Source: Veillonellales bacterium (GTDB lineage Bacteria > Bacillota > Negativicutes > JAAYSF01). Taken from it: a stretch of 64,000 bases of DNA. The stretch is taken from NCBI GenBank assembly GCA_039680175.1, contig JBDKTO010000067.1, positions 1 through 64,000 of the forward strand, written 5' to 3'. Under the pieces are notes generated by a model that worked only from the letters and a program-made list of their open reading frames with translations, did no database searches and was not told where the DNA came from. A program made the position numbers and the translations under genes. Below are positions 1 through 9,360 of the stretch, one piece after another (position 1 is the first letter of the stretch; the number at the start of each line of letters is the position of its first letter).

Positions 1-268
1 TATAAACAGCTCGCTTATTGACCATGCTCCTAAGCGGACCGACATTACCGCTTATAAAATTCCGGCAAATGATATCGCGGCAGAATTGGGGAATCCCAAG
101 GTAACCAATATGGTGGTTCTTGGCGCAATCATTGCCGCTGCCGGAACAGTGAAGGCCGAGTCAGTACGTAAGGCCTTTGCCAAAATATTTGCGAAAAAAC
201 CGCAGCTGTTTGCAATCAATGAAAAAGCAATTCAAAGCGGTATTGATTATATTTCCGGTAAGCGTTAA
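1..268 (+). CDS. 2-oxoacid:acceptor oxidoreductase, gamma subunit (3' end only)
   Basis: The reading frame is already open at base 2, so the gene starts left of the window and only about 88 C-terminal residues are present. The fragment contains the pattern ending the gamma subunit of 2-oxoacid:ferredoxin oxidoreductases (KorC/PorC type): an internal 'P.ND.A..LGN.K..NMV.LGA' stretch followed by a short helical tail. These enzymes oxidatively decarboxylate 2-oxoacids and pass electrons to ferredoxin in anaerobes. A perfect hairpin terminator follows the stop, so this is the last gene of its operon. The exact substrate (2-oxoglutarate, pyruvate or indolepyruvate) cannot be told from the fragment. 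Confidence 0.8.
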   Translation, partial: INSSLIDHAPKRTDITAYKIPANDIAAELGNPKVTNMVVLGAIIAAAGTVKAESVRKAFAKIFAKKPQLFAINEKAIQSGIDYISGKR

Positions 269-271
269 GTC

Positions 272-307
272 AAAAAATGCTTTGGCTAAAATGCCAAAGC
301 ATTTTTT
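272..307 (+). terminator. Rho-independent terminator after the oxidoreductase operon
   Basis: A perfect 15-bp stem (272-286 with 293-307), a 6-nt loop and a terminal T-run lie 4 bases after the stop of the 2-oxoacid oxidoreductase subunit. The A-run on the left arm means it could also work on the minus strand. Confidence 0.9.
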
Positions 308-355
308 GTAAATTAGTATACGTCTGCCTTCACTTAGAAGAGAAGGATTCTTATT

Positions 356-385
356 TTGTTTAGCGAACATAGTGTAATGTAAAAT
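356..385 (+). promoter_or_regulatory. Candidate sigma-A promoter of the GGDEF gene
   Basis: TTGTTT (356-361), an 18-bp spacer and TAAAAT (380-385) lie about 25 bases upstream of the GTG start at 411. They sit between the preceding terminator and the gene, where a promoter is needed. The assignment rests on consensus only. Confidence 0.45.
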
Positions 386-410
386 TCTAAATTTGAGGTG
401 GTAGATTTAG

Positions 411-1883
411 GTGTCCGATGTCCTCATTGACATGGCCATGATAGAAGCAGTAACAAATGTCATTCCCTCCGCATTTCTAGCTGTGAATATCTCCGGCAGA
501 ATATCCCATGCATATATCTCCCGGCAGTCACCCAACGTACTGCAGCGCCTTATTGGCAAAAAATTCCATTGGGGAATCAATAGGGTATTCCACAGTACAA
601 CCGCCGATACTGTTCTTGAATATTACGAAAAATGTCTTCAATCTAAACAGCCTGTTGAAATAGCAAAATTAAAACATATAGATAGTCATGGATTACTAGA
701 GTATTTAAACTGGCAATTTCTTTTTGTTCTTAGCTGTAACAGTGTTGTAATCTATGTCCGTAATATTACTGAAAGTGTATTAATTGAAGAAGAGTTTACG
801 GATATATCGGAACAGTATGAATCGGTTAACCGTGAATTATATGAGGCTATGTCAAAATTGGATCTTCATTTAATGGATATCGAACAGGCACATAAAAAAA
901 TTGCCGCATTATATCGAGTAACGTCAATTGTACAAAAAACAGTAAATGAACAAGAGGTTTTGGAAGGAATTCTGGATGGTATTAATCGTGAGTTAGGATT
1001 TAACGATGTTGCTATTATGCTATTGGATGAATCCGGTAAAGCGTTAAAAGTTACTGCCTATCGTGGGTGCCAGGATATGAGTATACGAATTCCATTAGGA
1101 ACAGGAATTGCTGGTCATTCGGTTTTAAGCCGGGAATTAATATATGTTGATGATGTCAGTAGAGACACGCAATATAATATGATGGATGAACCTGCCAATG
1201 GTAATAGTGAAGTTGCTGTCCCCTTGATCGTAGGCGATAAAGTGCTTGGTGTGTTAGATATTAGAACGGAAAATGCTCGAACGCTGCAGCCCTATGATCT
1301 TGATTTATTGCGTTCTCTGGCAAGTCATATTGCGATGACAATTGATCATGCTAATCACGTTTCTTATATTGAAAAGCAAGCAATAACCGATGGACTGACA
1401 AATTTATATAATCATTGCCACTTTCGGACAGTACTAGCTCAAGAAATTAAGCGAGCGAATCGCTATAATCGTCCATTAGCCATGCTGATGATTGATATTG
1501 ATTATTTTAAGCATTATAATGATACTAATGGGCACTTAATGGGTGATGAGGCGTTAGCTACGGTTGCGGCTTTAATAAAAGAAAGCTGTCGTGATGTTGA
1601 CGTTGTTGCCCGTTATGGCGGCGAGGAGTTTTCCATATTGCTGCCTGAGACCACAGTAGAAGAAGCCAAAGTGATAGCAGAAAGAATTCGCTTGTCAGTA
1701 GAGGCACATACATTTCCTAATGAAATAACTCAGCCTAATGGAAAGTTAACGATAAGTATCGGCGCAGCGGAATATCCTAAAAATGCCAAATCCCTGGTAG
1801 AGCTTATTGATTATGCGGATATGGCTTTATATCATGCAAAAAGCTCAAACCGTAACTGCATTTCTATTTACCATAGTTCATAA
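411..1883 (+). CDS. Diguanylate cyclase with PAS-like, GAF and GGDEF domains
   Basis: This 490-residue protein should make cyclic di-GMP from two GTP. Residues 1-130 look like a PAS-type sensory fold, 135-165 form a coiled-coil linker, about 165-310 are a GAF domain, and about 320-490 are the GGDEF catalytic domain. The active-site signature is GGEEF (residues 403-407), an active variant. An RxxD inhibitory site (R394-D397) lies exactly five residues before it, so product inhibition is expected. There is no membrane segment, so it is a cytosolic sensor; the ligand is unknown. The start is GTG with a GAGGTGG ribosome site about 10 bases upstream. It appears to be monocistronic or transcribed with the methyltransferase gene downstream. 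Confidence 0.92.
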   Translation: MSDVLIDMAMIEAVTNVIPSAFLAVNISGRISHAYISRQSPNVLQRLIGKKFHWGINRVFHSTTADTVLEYYEKCLQSKQPVEIAKLKHIDSHGLLEYLNWQFLFVLSCNSVVIYVRNITESVLIEEEFTDISEQYESVNRELYEAMSKLDLHLMDIEQAHKKIAALYRVTSIVQKTVNEQEVLEGILDGINRELGFNDVAIMLLDESGKALKVTAYRGCQDMSIRIPLGTGIAGHSVLSRELIYVDDVSRDTQYNMMDEPANGNSEVAVPLIVGDKVLGVLDIRTENARTLQPYDLDLLRSLASHIAMTIDHANHVSYIEKQAITDGLTNLYNHCHFRTVLAQEIKRANRYNRPLAMLMIDIDYFKHYNDTNGHLMGDEALATVAALIKESCRDVDVVARYGGEEFSILLPETTVEEAKVIAERIRLSVEAHTFPNEITQPNGKLTISIGAAEYPKNAKSLVELIDYADMALYHAKSSNRNCISIYHSS

Positions 1884-1952
1884 GTTTATTGCAATCTCCT
1901 GAAGACGTACCTTGCATTCCATACATAATAGTGAATATGTGGTGATGGAAAA

Positions 1953-2672
1953 ATGTTGTCCCAACAAAATTCTGTTGATAATTTAAAATCTTTTTCATTG
2001 GCGGGAACTGAGCAGGAAATTAAATTTATTACTACTGTTCTCGATCTTCCGCCTCAGGCTGCAATTTTAGATTTATATTGCGGTTATGGCCGTCATGCTA
2101 TTGAATTGGCGAAACGCGGCTACAATGTAATTGGCATGGATGCGACACAAGCTTTTTTAGATATGGCAAGTCAAAAAGCTCGCGAAGAAAACGTTAACAT
2201 TGTTTTTCGTCAATGTGATATGCGAGAGTTAGACTATACGCGAAAGTTTCATGCCGTAATTAATATGTTTGCTGCATTCGGCTACTTTTCCGATAAAGAA
2301 AACCAAATGGTACTGCAGCGAATAGCCAATTCCTTAAAGGACGAAGGATTATTCCTTATTGATTTATTGAATCGGGATTGGATGGTCCGCAATAACCTGA
2401 ATCGTTATTGGCGCGAGCCAAACGGCGATTGTGTCTTGTCTTATAAAGTGGAGTTAGTGCATGGCATTGCCACAATGAAACGGCAGCTTATAAATCAAAT
2501 AACTGGCGCGAAGACGCAATATGAATTTACTTTACGAGCCTATTCTCTTACGGAAATGGCTTCTATTTTACAGCAAAGCGGTTTTCAAATCCAAACTACT
2601 TACGGTGGATTTGATAAACGAGAGTATGGTCCGGATACCCCGAGAATGATTATCGTGGCCACACGGCAATAA
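1953..2672 (+). CDS. Class I SAM-dependent methyltransferase
   Basis: A 239-residue cytosolic protein with the Rossmann-like methyltransferase fold. Motif I is visible near residue 40 (LDLYCGYGRH), followed by the acidic ribose-binding turn (IGMDAT) and the 'QCDMREL' region of motif II. Members are typically annotated as methyltransferase domain 25 proteins. The substrate cannot be deduced from sequence. It lies 69 bases downstream of the GGDEF gene and ends at a strong terminator, so the two may be cotranscribed. Confidence 0.85.
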   Translation: MLSQQNSVDNLKSFSLAGTEQEIKFITTVLDLPPQAAILDLYCGYGRHAIELAKRGYNVIGMDATQAFLDMASQKAREENVNIVFRQCDMRELDYTRKFHAVINMFAAFGYFSDKENQMVLQRIANSLKDEGLFLIDLLNRDWMVRNNLNRYWREPNGDCVLSYKVELVHGIATMKRQLINQITGAKTQYEFTLRAYSLTEMASILQQSGFQIQTTYGGFDKREYGPDTPRMIIVATRQ

Positions 2673-2715
2673 AAACACTGTTGAAAGGTTATAAAGCCGA
2701 TTCAACAGTGTTTTT
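2671..2715 (+). terminator. Rho-independent terminator after the methyltransferase gene
   Basis: A 15-bp perfect stem (2671-2685 with 2701-2715), a 15-nt loop and a run of six T begin at the stop codon of the methyltransferase gene. Confidence 0.88.
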
Positions 2716-2774
2716 TGCACCATATCCGCTTCTTATGTCATAACATATACAAGAGATATAAAGGGGAGGATAGG

Positions 2775-3698
2775 ATGCTGGTAAAAATTGGTGGCAGAAA
2801 ACTATCATCAATACTGGGAAAAAGAGTTGGGCTTGCGCTAAGCGGGGGAGGAATTAGAGGTACAACACATATAGGCGTGCTAAAAGCTTTGACTGAAAAT
2901 AATATTCCAATTGATATTATTTCAGGAACGAGTGCAGGAGCAATTGTAGCAGCGATGTATGCTTGCGGTTACACTCCACGGCAAATGCAGCAGATTGTTC
3001 ATACTATTAAACCATCACAATTAATTGATCTAAAAATTACGGTAACTGATCTTTTTAAACACGGCGTAAAATGGTTTATGAGCGGGATGTTCCGTTTTTG
3101 GTCTGTATTACCAACAGGAATGATAAAAGGCGATAAAATTGAACAATTTTTTTCAGAGATATGGCATGAACATACCGTCCGGGATACGAAAATTCCAATT
3201 GCAATCACTGCTGTAGACATTAATTCAGCTGACACGGTGTTTTTTACTACACCGATTCCCGGCAGCCGGGAGATACTGAATGCCCGCTACTACCACAACA
3301 CTCCGTTGACGGATGCAGTCCGCGCCAGCATTTCTATACCGGGGATTTTTTTCCCTAAAAAATACCGCAACATGACATTAGTGGACGGTGCAGTAAAAAA
3401 CAATCTGCCTACTGACATTCTGCGCCACATGGGAGCGGATGTTGTTATCGCTGTTGATTTAGGCTATGCAGGACAGCCAAATTATGATATTAAAACTGTG
3501 GGAGAAATAGTAATACAATGTATTGAAGTTATGGGCCGCGAGGTGACTCTTCTAAAATCAGAACAATATGCCGATGTTATCGTTCGCCCCCCAATTTATG
3601 ATATTGATTTTAAAGATATCAATCAGGCGGATCAATGTATAAAACGCGGTGAAAAAGCATTAAAAGAAAAATTAGCGGAAATAAAAAATTTATTATAA
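2775..3698 (+). CDS. Patatin-like phospholipase / acyl hydrolase
   Basis: This 307-residue protein carries the patatin Ser-Asp dyad: the glycine-rich oxyanion loop GGGIRG (residues 24-29), the nucleophile elbow GTSAG (Ser53) and a VDGA block near residue 205 holding the catalytic Asp. It belongs to the RssA/YlbK group of small bacterial patatins, which hydrolyse lipid acyl esters; the natural substrate is unknown. ATG 2775 is preferred over an upstream in-frame TTG at 2715 because AAGGGGAGGA stands just before it and the upstream codon lies inside a terminator. No signal peptide is seen, so it is probably cytosolic or membrane-peripheral. Confidence 0.88.
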   Translation: MLVKIGGRKLSSILGKRVGLALSGGGIRGTTHIGVLKALTENNIPIDIISGTSAGAIVAAMYACGYTPRQMQQIVHTIKPSQLIDLKITVTDLFKHGVKWFMSGMFRFWSVLPTGMIKGDKIEQFFSEIWHEHTVRDTKIPIAITAVDINSADTVFFTTPIPGSREILNARYYHNTPLTDAVRASISIPGIFFPKKYRNMTLVDGAVKNNLPTDILRHMGADVVIAVDLGYAGQPNYDIKTVGEIVIQCIEVMGREVTLLKSEQYADVIVRPPIYDIDFKDINQADQCIKRGEKALKEKLAEIKNLL

Positions 3699-3774
3699 AA
3701 ATTCCATTGTGTAAACGGCAGACTTTTCCTGGCCGGATTATGATTTTAAAAATTCAGCTATAAATTTTGTCGAT

Positions 3775-3811
3775 TTCAACTTCCGATAATTTATAGTTAT
3801 CGGAAGTTGAA
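3775..3811. other. Long inverted repeat, dif-like; possible recombinase core site
   Basis: Two perfectly complementary 15-base arms (3775-3789 and 3797-3811) flank a 7-base spacer. Tyrosine recombinase core sites have this geometry: arms of about 11-13 bp with a 6-8 bp spacer. The inner arms (ACTTCCGATAA and TTATCGGAAGT) resemble the Bacillus dif arms as I recall them. The site lies 86 bases upstream of a tyrosine recombinase gene. The alternative is a terminator for the patatin gene, 77 bases after its stop, although no clean T-run follows. Confidence 0.5.
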
Positions 3812-3896
3812 CGTAATTTTAAAAGGATTTTGCTAATTAAAGCCAGAATTATATGAGTAGCTGGATTGATTGCTATATTATACGAGGTGTTTCTTT

Positions 3897-4877
3897 ATGA
3901 CTATGGACAATAAAGATTTTGTTCTCCGTAAAAATGATTTTATCCAACAAAATAAAAAGCTTTCGGAAAAAAGTAAAAAACGAATGCAGAAATCCAAAGC
4001 CGAGAACACACTGCGTGCGTATGAAGCCGACTGGCTGGATTACTATGATTGGTGTTCCCACCATAATTATCAAGCACTGCCAGCCGAACCGGAAACGATC
4101 GTGAACTATATCAATGACCTGGCTGATAATGCCAGGGCGAATACTGTATCCAGACGATTAAGCGCTATTTCTGAAAACCATAAAGCTGCCGGTTATCAGA
4201 GCGATAATCCTTGTCGCAGTGGCCTTGTACGGAATGCACTGGATGCTATAAAACGGGAAAAAGGCACAATTCAGCAAGGAAAGACCCCCCTCCTACTGGA
4301 AGATTTACAAGAAATTGCTCCCTATTTTGATGATTCCGATATGATCGGAATGCGAGACAAAGCACTTATGCTCACTGGATTTATGGGGGCGTTTCGTCGT
4401 TCGGAGTTGGTTAAAATCAATGTTGAAGATTTAACATTTTCCCCTGAGGGCGTAACCATTTTAGTCCATCAATCCAAGGGAGATCAAGAAGGTCAAGGTG
4501 AATACGTTGCCATTCCCTGTAACTCCGATTCTACTGTGTGTGCTGTCGCTGCCTTGAAAAATTGGTTGCAGGCCGCTCAACTTAAATCAGGAGCGTTGTT
4601 TCGCCCTTTTAATAAATATAAGCAAATACGGGCAAGACGCTTGACAGATAAATCTGTAGCTCTCATTGTTAAAAAATATGCTTCACTAGCTGGCCGCAAC
4701 GCCGAGAACTTTGCCGGTCATAGCCTGAGACGGGGCTTCGCCACCAGCGCTGCCCAACATGATGTTGACGAGCGCACTATTATGCAGCAAACACGCCATA
4801 AATCCGAAAAGATGGTTCGCAGATATATCGAACAAGGCAACTTGTTTAAGAATAATGCGTTAAATAAGATGTTTTAG
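3897..4877 (+). CDS. Tyrosine recombinase / site-specific integrase, orphan
   Basis: The 326-residue protein has a SAM-like core-binding N-terminal domain (about 30-120) and a catalytic domain (about 130-318). All catalytic residues can be placed: R167, K194, H275-x-x-R278, H301 and the nucleophile Y310. It would cut and rejoin DNA through a 3'-phosphotyrosine. ATG 3897 is preferred because GAGGTGT lies just upstream; an in-frame TTG at 3870 is less likely. No prophage, excisionase or transposition genes surround it. A dif-like inverted repeat lies just upstream, so it may be a single-recombinase Xer-like system or a remnant of a mobile element. It converges on gpsA with 7 bases between stops. 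Confidence 0.88.
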   Translation: MTMDNKDFVLRKNDFIQQNKKLSEKSKKRMQKSKAENTLRAYEADWLDYYDWCSHHNYQALPAEPETIVNYINDLADNARANTVSRRLSAISENHKAAGYQSDNPCRSGLVRNALDAIKREKGTIQQGKTPLLLEDLQEIAPYFDDSDMIGMRDKALMLTGFMGAFRRSELVKINVEDLTFSPEGVTILVHQSKGDQEGQGEYVAIPCNSDSTVCAVAALKNWLQAAQLKSGALFRPFNKYKQIRARRLTDKSVALIVKKYASLAGRNAENFAGHSLRRGFATSAAQHDVDERTIMQQTRHKSEKMVRRYIEQGNLFKNNALNKMF

Positions 4878-4884
4878 AAAAACA

Positions 4885-5913
4885 TTATTTCCATTTTATT
4901 TTATCAAATACAACCTCTTCCACCTCGTGAGTTTTAACACGGGTCATCAAATCAGCAACGGCTTCCCGCGGTGACTTTCCTTCGTATAAAGTAAGAAAAA
5001 TTTGTTCAGTGATGGGCATTTCGATTTCAAGTTGTTTTGACAGCTCATAGGCGGCTTGGGTTGCTTTAATCCCTTCGACCACCATATTGCTTTCAGTTTC
5101 CACCTGTTGAACTGTTTTCCCCTGCGCCAGCAGTATTCCCGCCCGGCAATTCCGGCTGTGCCGACTAGTACATGTAACTATCAGATCGCCAACACCGGAT
5201 AAACCGGCAAAAGTTAAAGGCTGAGCCCCCATAGCTATACCCAAGCGGGAAATTTCGGCAAGGCCTCTGGTCATCAAAGCAGCCTTGGTATTATCACCAA
5301 AGCCTAACCCTTCTATCATGCCGGCTCCTAAGGCAATAATATTTTTAAACGCCCCACCTAATTCCACTCCGATGATATCCGGATTGGTATAAACTCTAAA
5401 ATACGGCAGCATGATTAAATCCTGGATTTTTTCGGCAACCCGGCGAACTGGCGAAGCAACAACAGTAGTCGTTGGAAATCGAAGCCCCACTTCTTCGGCA
5501 TGACTGGGCCCTGAGAGAGCTGCAATCCGATCCGCCGAAGCGGGAATCGTCTCTGCTATGACCTGAGACATTCTTTTCAGTGTTGGGAGTTCCAGCCCCT
5601 TAGCAGCAGTAAGAATAAGCGCATCCTTTGCAACTGATTTTGCAATTTTCCCGGCTGTGGCCCGCACAGCCTGAGATGGCGTGGCAATAACAATTAGATG
5701 GGCATTGGCAACTGCTTCGTTGATATTTTCTGAATAGGATACAGTAATCGGCAAATTCACATCGGGTAAATATTGTTGATTTTGTCTGGCTTCCCGCATT
5801 TGCTTTACCAATGCTTCATTACGGGCCCATAATACAACATGTTCGTGCTGCTGACCCAAAACTCCGGCGATAGCAGTTCCCCAACTGCCAGCGCCAATCA
5901 CAGCTAATTTCAA
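4885..5913 (-). CDS. gpsA: Glycerol-3-phosphate dehydrogenase [NAD(P)+]
   Basis: GpsA reduces dihydroxyacetone phosphate to sn-glycerol 3-phosphate, the backbone for phospholipids. The 342-residue protein has the N-terminal dinucleotide-binding GAGSWG (residues 7-12), the family block 'LSGPSHAEEV' and 'GAFKNIIALGAG' around the catalytic lysine. Length is normal. The start is TTG at 5913 with AGGAG upstream. It lies directly downstream of plsY, which uses its product, and the order der-plsY-gpsA is common in Firmicutes. Confidence 0.96.
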   Translation of the reverse strand: MKLAVIGAGSWGTAIAGVLGQQHEHVVLWARNEALVKQMREARQNQQYLPDVNLPITVSYSENINEAVANAHLIVIATPSQAVRATAGKIAKSVAKDALILTAAKGLELPTLKRMSQVIAETIPASADRIAALSGPSHAEEVGLRFPTTTVVASPVRRVAEKIQDLIMLPYFRVYTNPDIIGVELGGAFKNIIALGAGMIEGLGFGDNTKAALMTRGLAEISRLGIAMGAQPLTFAGLSGVGDLIVTCTSRHSRNCRAGILLAQGKTVQQVETESNMVVEGIKATQAAYELSKQLEIEMPITEQIFLTLYEGKSPREAVADLMTRVKTHEVEEVVFDKIKWK

Positions 5914-5917
5914 GTTA

Positions 5918-6532
5918 TCATTTCTCCTTTTTGCCTTCCGGTTTGATAGCCGTGGTTTTAATTTTCAGTTCTTCACCTTTTATGAGCCGTTGTATATTCG
6001 GTTTATGACGGATGATCACAAATAAAGCAGCCAAAATACCAAATAATAAATACTCCGTTCTTTCACTAAATAACCACATAAGCAACGGCACCAAGGCAGC
6101 TGCGACAATAGATGCCAACGAAACATAACGTGTTAGAAATACAATAATTGCCCATACAATAAATACGATAACCGTTATTTTGGGAACAAGCACAGCGATT
6201 ATACCCAGCCCGGTAGCTACACCCCGTCCGCCCTTAAATCCAAGAAATATTGACCAGTTATGTCCGGCAATGGCGGCAATTCCGCCGCACAATAAGGCGA
6301 AAGGCGTACCCAGGAGGAACTGCCCCACATAAACGCCGCCAATCCCTTTAGCAGCATCAGTGACAAATACCAGCAACGCCGGCCAAGATCCCAATATCCG
6401 GTACGCATTGGTAGCCCCAATATTTTTACTGCCAAACTGTCGCAGGTCAACCCCCCTTAGCGTCTTACCGATAACCAGCCCATTAGGAATGGAGCCAATA
6501 AGATAACTAATTAAAATAATTAACGCGTACAT
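5918..6532 (-). CDS. plsY: Acyl-phosphate:glycerol-3-phosphate acyltransferase
   Basis: PlsY transfers an acyl chain from acyl phosphate to position 1 of glycerol 3-phosphate in the cytoplasmic membrane. The 204-residue protein has about five hydrophobic segments and conserved loops: 'GSIPNGL' at the N terminus, 'GSKNIGATNAYR' and 'GGRGVATG'. The in-frame extension up to 6622 overlaps der and lacks the family pattern; ATG 6532, preceded by GGGAGAAC, fits the family start. It is followed after 4 bases by gpsA. Confidence 0.95.
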   Translation of the reverse strand: MYALIILISYLIGSIPNGLVIGKTLRGVDLRQFGSKNIGATNAYRILGSWPALLVFVTDAAKGIGGVYVGQFLLGTPFALLCGGIAAIAGHNWSIFLGFKGGRGVATGLGIIAVLVPKITVIVFIVWAIIVFLTRYVSLASIVAAALVPLLMWLFSERTEYLLFGILAALFVIIRHKPNIQRLIKGEELKIKTTAIKPEGKKEK

Positions 6533-6554
6533 GTTCTCCCCCTTGATACAGCAC

Positions 6555-7877
6555 TTATTCGTCTTCCTTACGTCCGCGCATGATAAGTTTGATTGGCGTT
6601 CCTTCCAATCCCAAATTTTCACGCAGTTTATTTTCTAAAAACCGCAGATAAGAAAAATGCATAATCTCAGGATCATTAACAAAAAGAATAAATGTAGGTG
6701 GTTTAACTTCCGGCTGCGTGGAAAAATAAATTTTTAACCGTTTACCACGACTTACCGGAGGAGGATTAATTGCTACCGCATCCTCAATGATTTGATTTAG
6801 AACACTGGTAGAAACTCGCAGTGAGTGCTGATCGGCCACATATTTTACTAATTCGGTTACACGATGTACTCGCTGACCGGTCAACGCCGACGTAAAGAGT
6901 ACTGGTGCATATTGCATAAAGGCCAATTCATTACGGATCATCTCAGTAACGCGCAAAGATGTTTTGCTTTCTTTCGCTACTAAGTCCCATTTATTCACAA
7001 CAATAATACAGCCTTTGCCGGCCTCATGGGCGTATCCGGCGATCTTTTTGTCCTGTTCCGTCACACCCTCAACCGCATCGAGAACGATCAGCACGACATC
7101 AGCCCGGTCAACGGCCCGCAGAGAGCGAATAACACTATATCGTTCTACCGGCCAATCAATTTTACCTTTTCGCCTCATGCCGGCAGTATCAATGAGTACA
7201 TAAGGGACTCCGTCTTTGATAAAGTGTGTATCAATCGCATCCCTTGTTGTACCGGGAACAGCGCTGACTATAACCCTTTCCTTCCCAATAAGAGCATTAA
7301 CTAATGATGATTTACCTACATTGGGACGACCAATCACAGCGATCTTAATTTGATCCGCCAGTTCATCAAGTACTGTTTCCTGCGGTAGACATTCAATCAC
7401 TTTATCCAAGAGATCACCAATATTCAACAAATTAGCCGCAGAAATGGGAATCGGATCCCCTAAACCTAACTTATAAAATTCATAAATTTCATTGGCGTCT
7501 TTCATGCTGTCTACTTTATTTACTGCCAGAACAACCGGTTTGCGAGTACTGCGTAAAATGGCAGCGACCTCTTGATCAGAAGAAGTCAGTCCGGCTTTTG
7601 CATCGACAACAAGCAGGACGGCATCCGCTTCTTCAATAGCTAATTTAGCCTGATGGCGCATGGCGGTCAAAATATGATCCGCCGTCTCCAGTTCAATTCC
7701 CCCGGTATCCACTATGGTAAAATTCCGGCCTAACCATTCAGCATCCATATAGATTCTATCCCGGGTTACTCCCGGGATATCTTCGACTATGGACACTCTT
7801 TTTTTACCAATATGATTAAAGAGTGTTGATTTACCCACATTAGGGCGACCAACAATAGCAAGAATCGGTTTGCTCAT
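6555..7877 (-). CDS. der: Ribosome biogenesis GTPase Der (EngA)
   Basis: The 440-residue protein has two tandem GTPase domains, each with its own P-loop ([11 protein letters not shown] near residue 8 and [11 protein letters not shown] near 183), DTGG/DTAG G3 motifs and NKVD/NKWD G4 motifs. A C-terminal KH-like domain follows. Der is essential for 50S subunit maturation. It is translated from ATG 7877 with AGGTGATG upstream, and leads into plsY and gpsA 22 bases on. Confidence 0.97.
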   Translation of the reverse strand: MSKPILAIVGRPNVGKSTLFNHIGKKRVSIVEDIPGVTRDRIYMDAEWLGRNFTIVDTGGIELETADHILTAMRHQAKLAIEEADAVLLVVDAKAGLTSSDQEVAAILRSTRKPVVLAVNKVDSMKDANEIYEFYKLGLGDPIPISAANLLNIGDLLDKVIECLPQETVLDELADQIKIAVIGRPNVGKSSLVNALIGKERVIVSAVPGTTRDAIDTHFIKDGVPYVLIDTAGMRRKGKIDWPVERYSVIRSLRAVDRADVVLIVLDAVEGVTEQDKKIAGYAHEAGKGCIIVVNKWDLVAKESKTSLRVTEMIRNELAFMQYAPVLFTSALTGQRVHRVTELVKYVADQHSLRVSTSVLNQIIEDAVAINPPPVSRGKRLKIYFSTQPEVKPPTFILFVNDPEIMHFSYLRFLENKLRENLGLEGTPIKLIMRGRKEDE

Positions 7878-7939
7878 AACATCACCTATACCCCTTTATT
7901 CTCCTATTTTTAAAAAAAGCAAAACGTAAAAACGTAGGA

Positions 7940-9253
7940 TTATGGTTGCCATGCGCTAAGCAACTGCCGCAAATCCTGCGCATTATAGGCAATACGAACG
8001 GAAACATCAAGCTGCTGCGCCAGTTGATCGGGTGTTGTATTATCCAAAAAAACGATTTCACCTTTGCGGAGAGCCACACCGGGAATAATGACTCCGGTAC
8101 GGGGACCGATCAAAGATTGCAAAGTATGTAAAATATCCTGCCCGGTCAGCAAACCGGTTACCGTGATAGTTGAACCAAAAAAGCAGTTAACTACCGGAAC
8201 GATTCGAATCATTAGATTGGGAATTTTTAACTTTGACAACAACGGCTGCAAAATTTTTTCGGCAGAAGTCCCGCAAATAACATCAATATAATGGGGTTGT
8301 TTATATTCGAAACTCGCTGCTGAGCTACTCCGCTCCCACTCATCTAAGAAATTGCGCACCATTCCGATGCCATTTTCCAATTGGGGAAAATCATCATACA
8401 TTACCGTATCCGGTATCAATAAATTAGCGGCTAAATAAAATTCATCAGCTAAATAAGCAAAAGATTTACCCGCTTCCTGCCGATACTTTTTCTGCATATC
8501 TGTAATCATTTCAACCACTTGGGCAGCTTCAGCCGGTTCAAATCCCTGCAGGTGATGACAGTTCTCCCGATAACGGCTTAAGCCTACGGGAACCACAGCC
8601 GTTGATAAAATATTCGGGTGCAGTTTATACAAATCATCAATAGTCTGCTTTAATTGCTCGCCATCATTAATACCCGGACACAATACGATCTGGGTATGAA
8701 ATTCAATGCCATAATCAATTAATTCTTTCAGTTGACGTAAAATCTTATCGGCGTTTTTATTGCCTAACATTTTTTGACGCAGGGATCCATTGGTAGTATG
8801 CACCGAAACATACAACGGAGATAAGTGAAACCGTCGAATCCGGTCAATGTCCTGGGGAACAAGGTTGGTTAATGTTATAAAGTTTCCATACAAAAATGAA
8901 AGCCGGTAGTCGTCATCTTTCACATACAAGCTTTTTCGCATATTGGGTGCCATTTGGTCGACAAAACAAAAAATACATTGGTTGGCACAGCAACGAACCC
9001 CATCAAACACAGCGCTTTCAAATTCCAGCCCTATGTCCTCATCGTATTCCTTTTCAATTTCCAGGATTTCCTGTTCATCATTGACTTTTTTAATCAATAA
9101 CTCTATATGATCATCGGCAAAGGCAAAACTCAAATCAACGATATCTTTTACTACTTGTCCATTTACTGTTATAATCTGATCACCTGGCTGAATTCCAAGT
9201 TCCCAGGCGATACTATCCGGCAATACACGGGAAATTACGCCGCAACCTGTCAA
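7940..9253 (-). CDS. PDZ/DUF512 radical-SAM-like Fe-S protein
   Basis: About 437 residues. Residues 1-60 form a PDZ-like module ('GIQPGDQIITVNG'), followed by a radical-SAM-type cysteine cluster CANQCIFC (CxxxCxxC) and a C-terminal DUF512 region. The set matches the conserved family (TIGR03279) found next to der in many clostridia and also in cyanobacteria; no reaction is known. GTG 9262 is a possible start, but TTG 9253 has better spacing to GAGGTGAG. It lies 62 bases upstream of der in the same direction. A role linked to translation or the envelope would be guesswork. Confidence 0.88.
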   Translation of the reverse strand: MTGCGVISRVLPDSIAWELGIQPGDQIITVNGQVVKDIVDLSFAFADDHIELLIKKVNDEQEILEIEKEYDEDIGLEFESAVFDGVRCCANQCIFCFVDQMAPNMRKSLYVKDDDYRLSFLYGNFITLTNLVPQDIDRIRRFHLSPLYVSVHTTNGSLRQKMLGNKNADKILRQLKELIDYGIEFHTQIVLCPGINDGEQLKQTIDDLYKLHPNILSTAVVPVGLSRYRENCHHLQGFEPAEAAQVVEMITDMQKKYRQEAGKSFAYLADEFYLAANLLIPDTVMYDDFPQLENGIGMVRNFLDEWERSSSAASFEYKQPHYIDVICGTSAEKILQPLLSKLKIPNLMIRIVPVVNCFFGSTITVTGLLTGQDILHTLQSLIGPRTGVIIPGVALRKGEIVFLDNTTPDQLAQQLDVSVRIAYNAQDLRQLLSAWQP

Positions 9254-9310
9254 TACTCTCACCTCGTTTCTACATATTCATTATGTCGGCTGTATTTTCC
9301 TGCAAACAAA

Positions 9311-9342
9311 GAAAGAGTGATGGGAAAAAGCATCACTCTTTC
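9311..9342 (-). terminator. Rho-independent terminator after spoIIP
   Basis: A perfect 12-bp stem (9311-9322 with 9331-9342) with an 8-nt loop lies 18 bases beyond the spoIIP stop. A TTTG-rich stretch follows on the minus strand. It separates the DUF1614-spoIIP unit from the radical-SAM/der unit. Confidence 0.8.
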
Positions 9343-9360
9343 TTGCGGTAGCGGCATATG

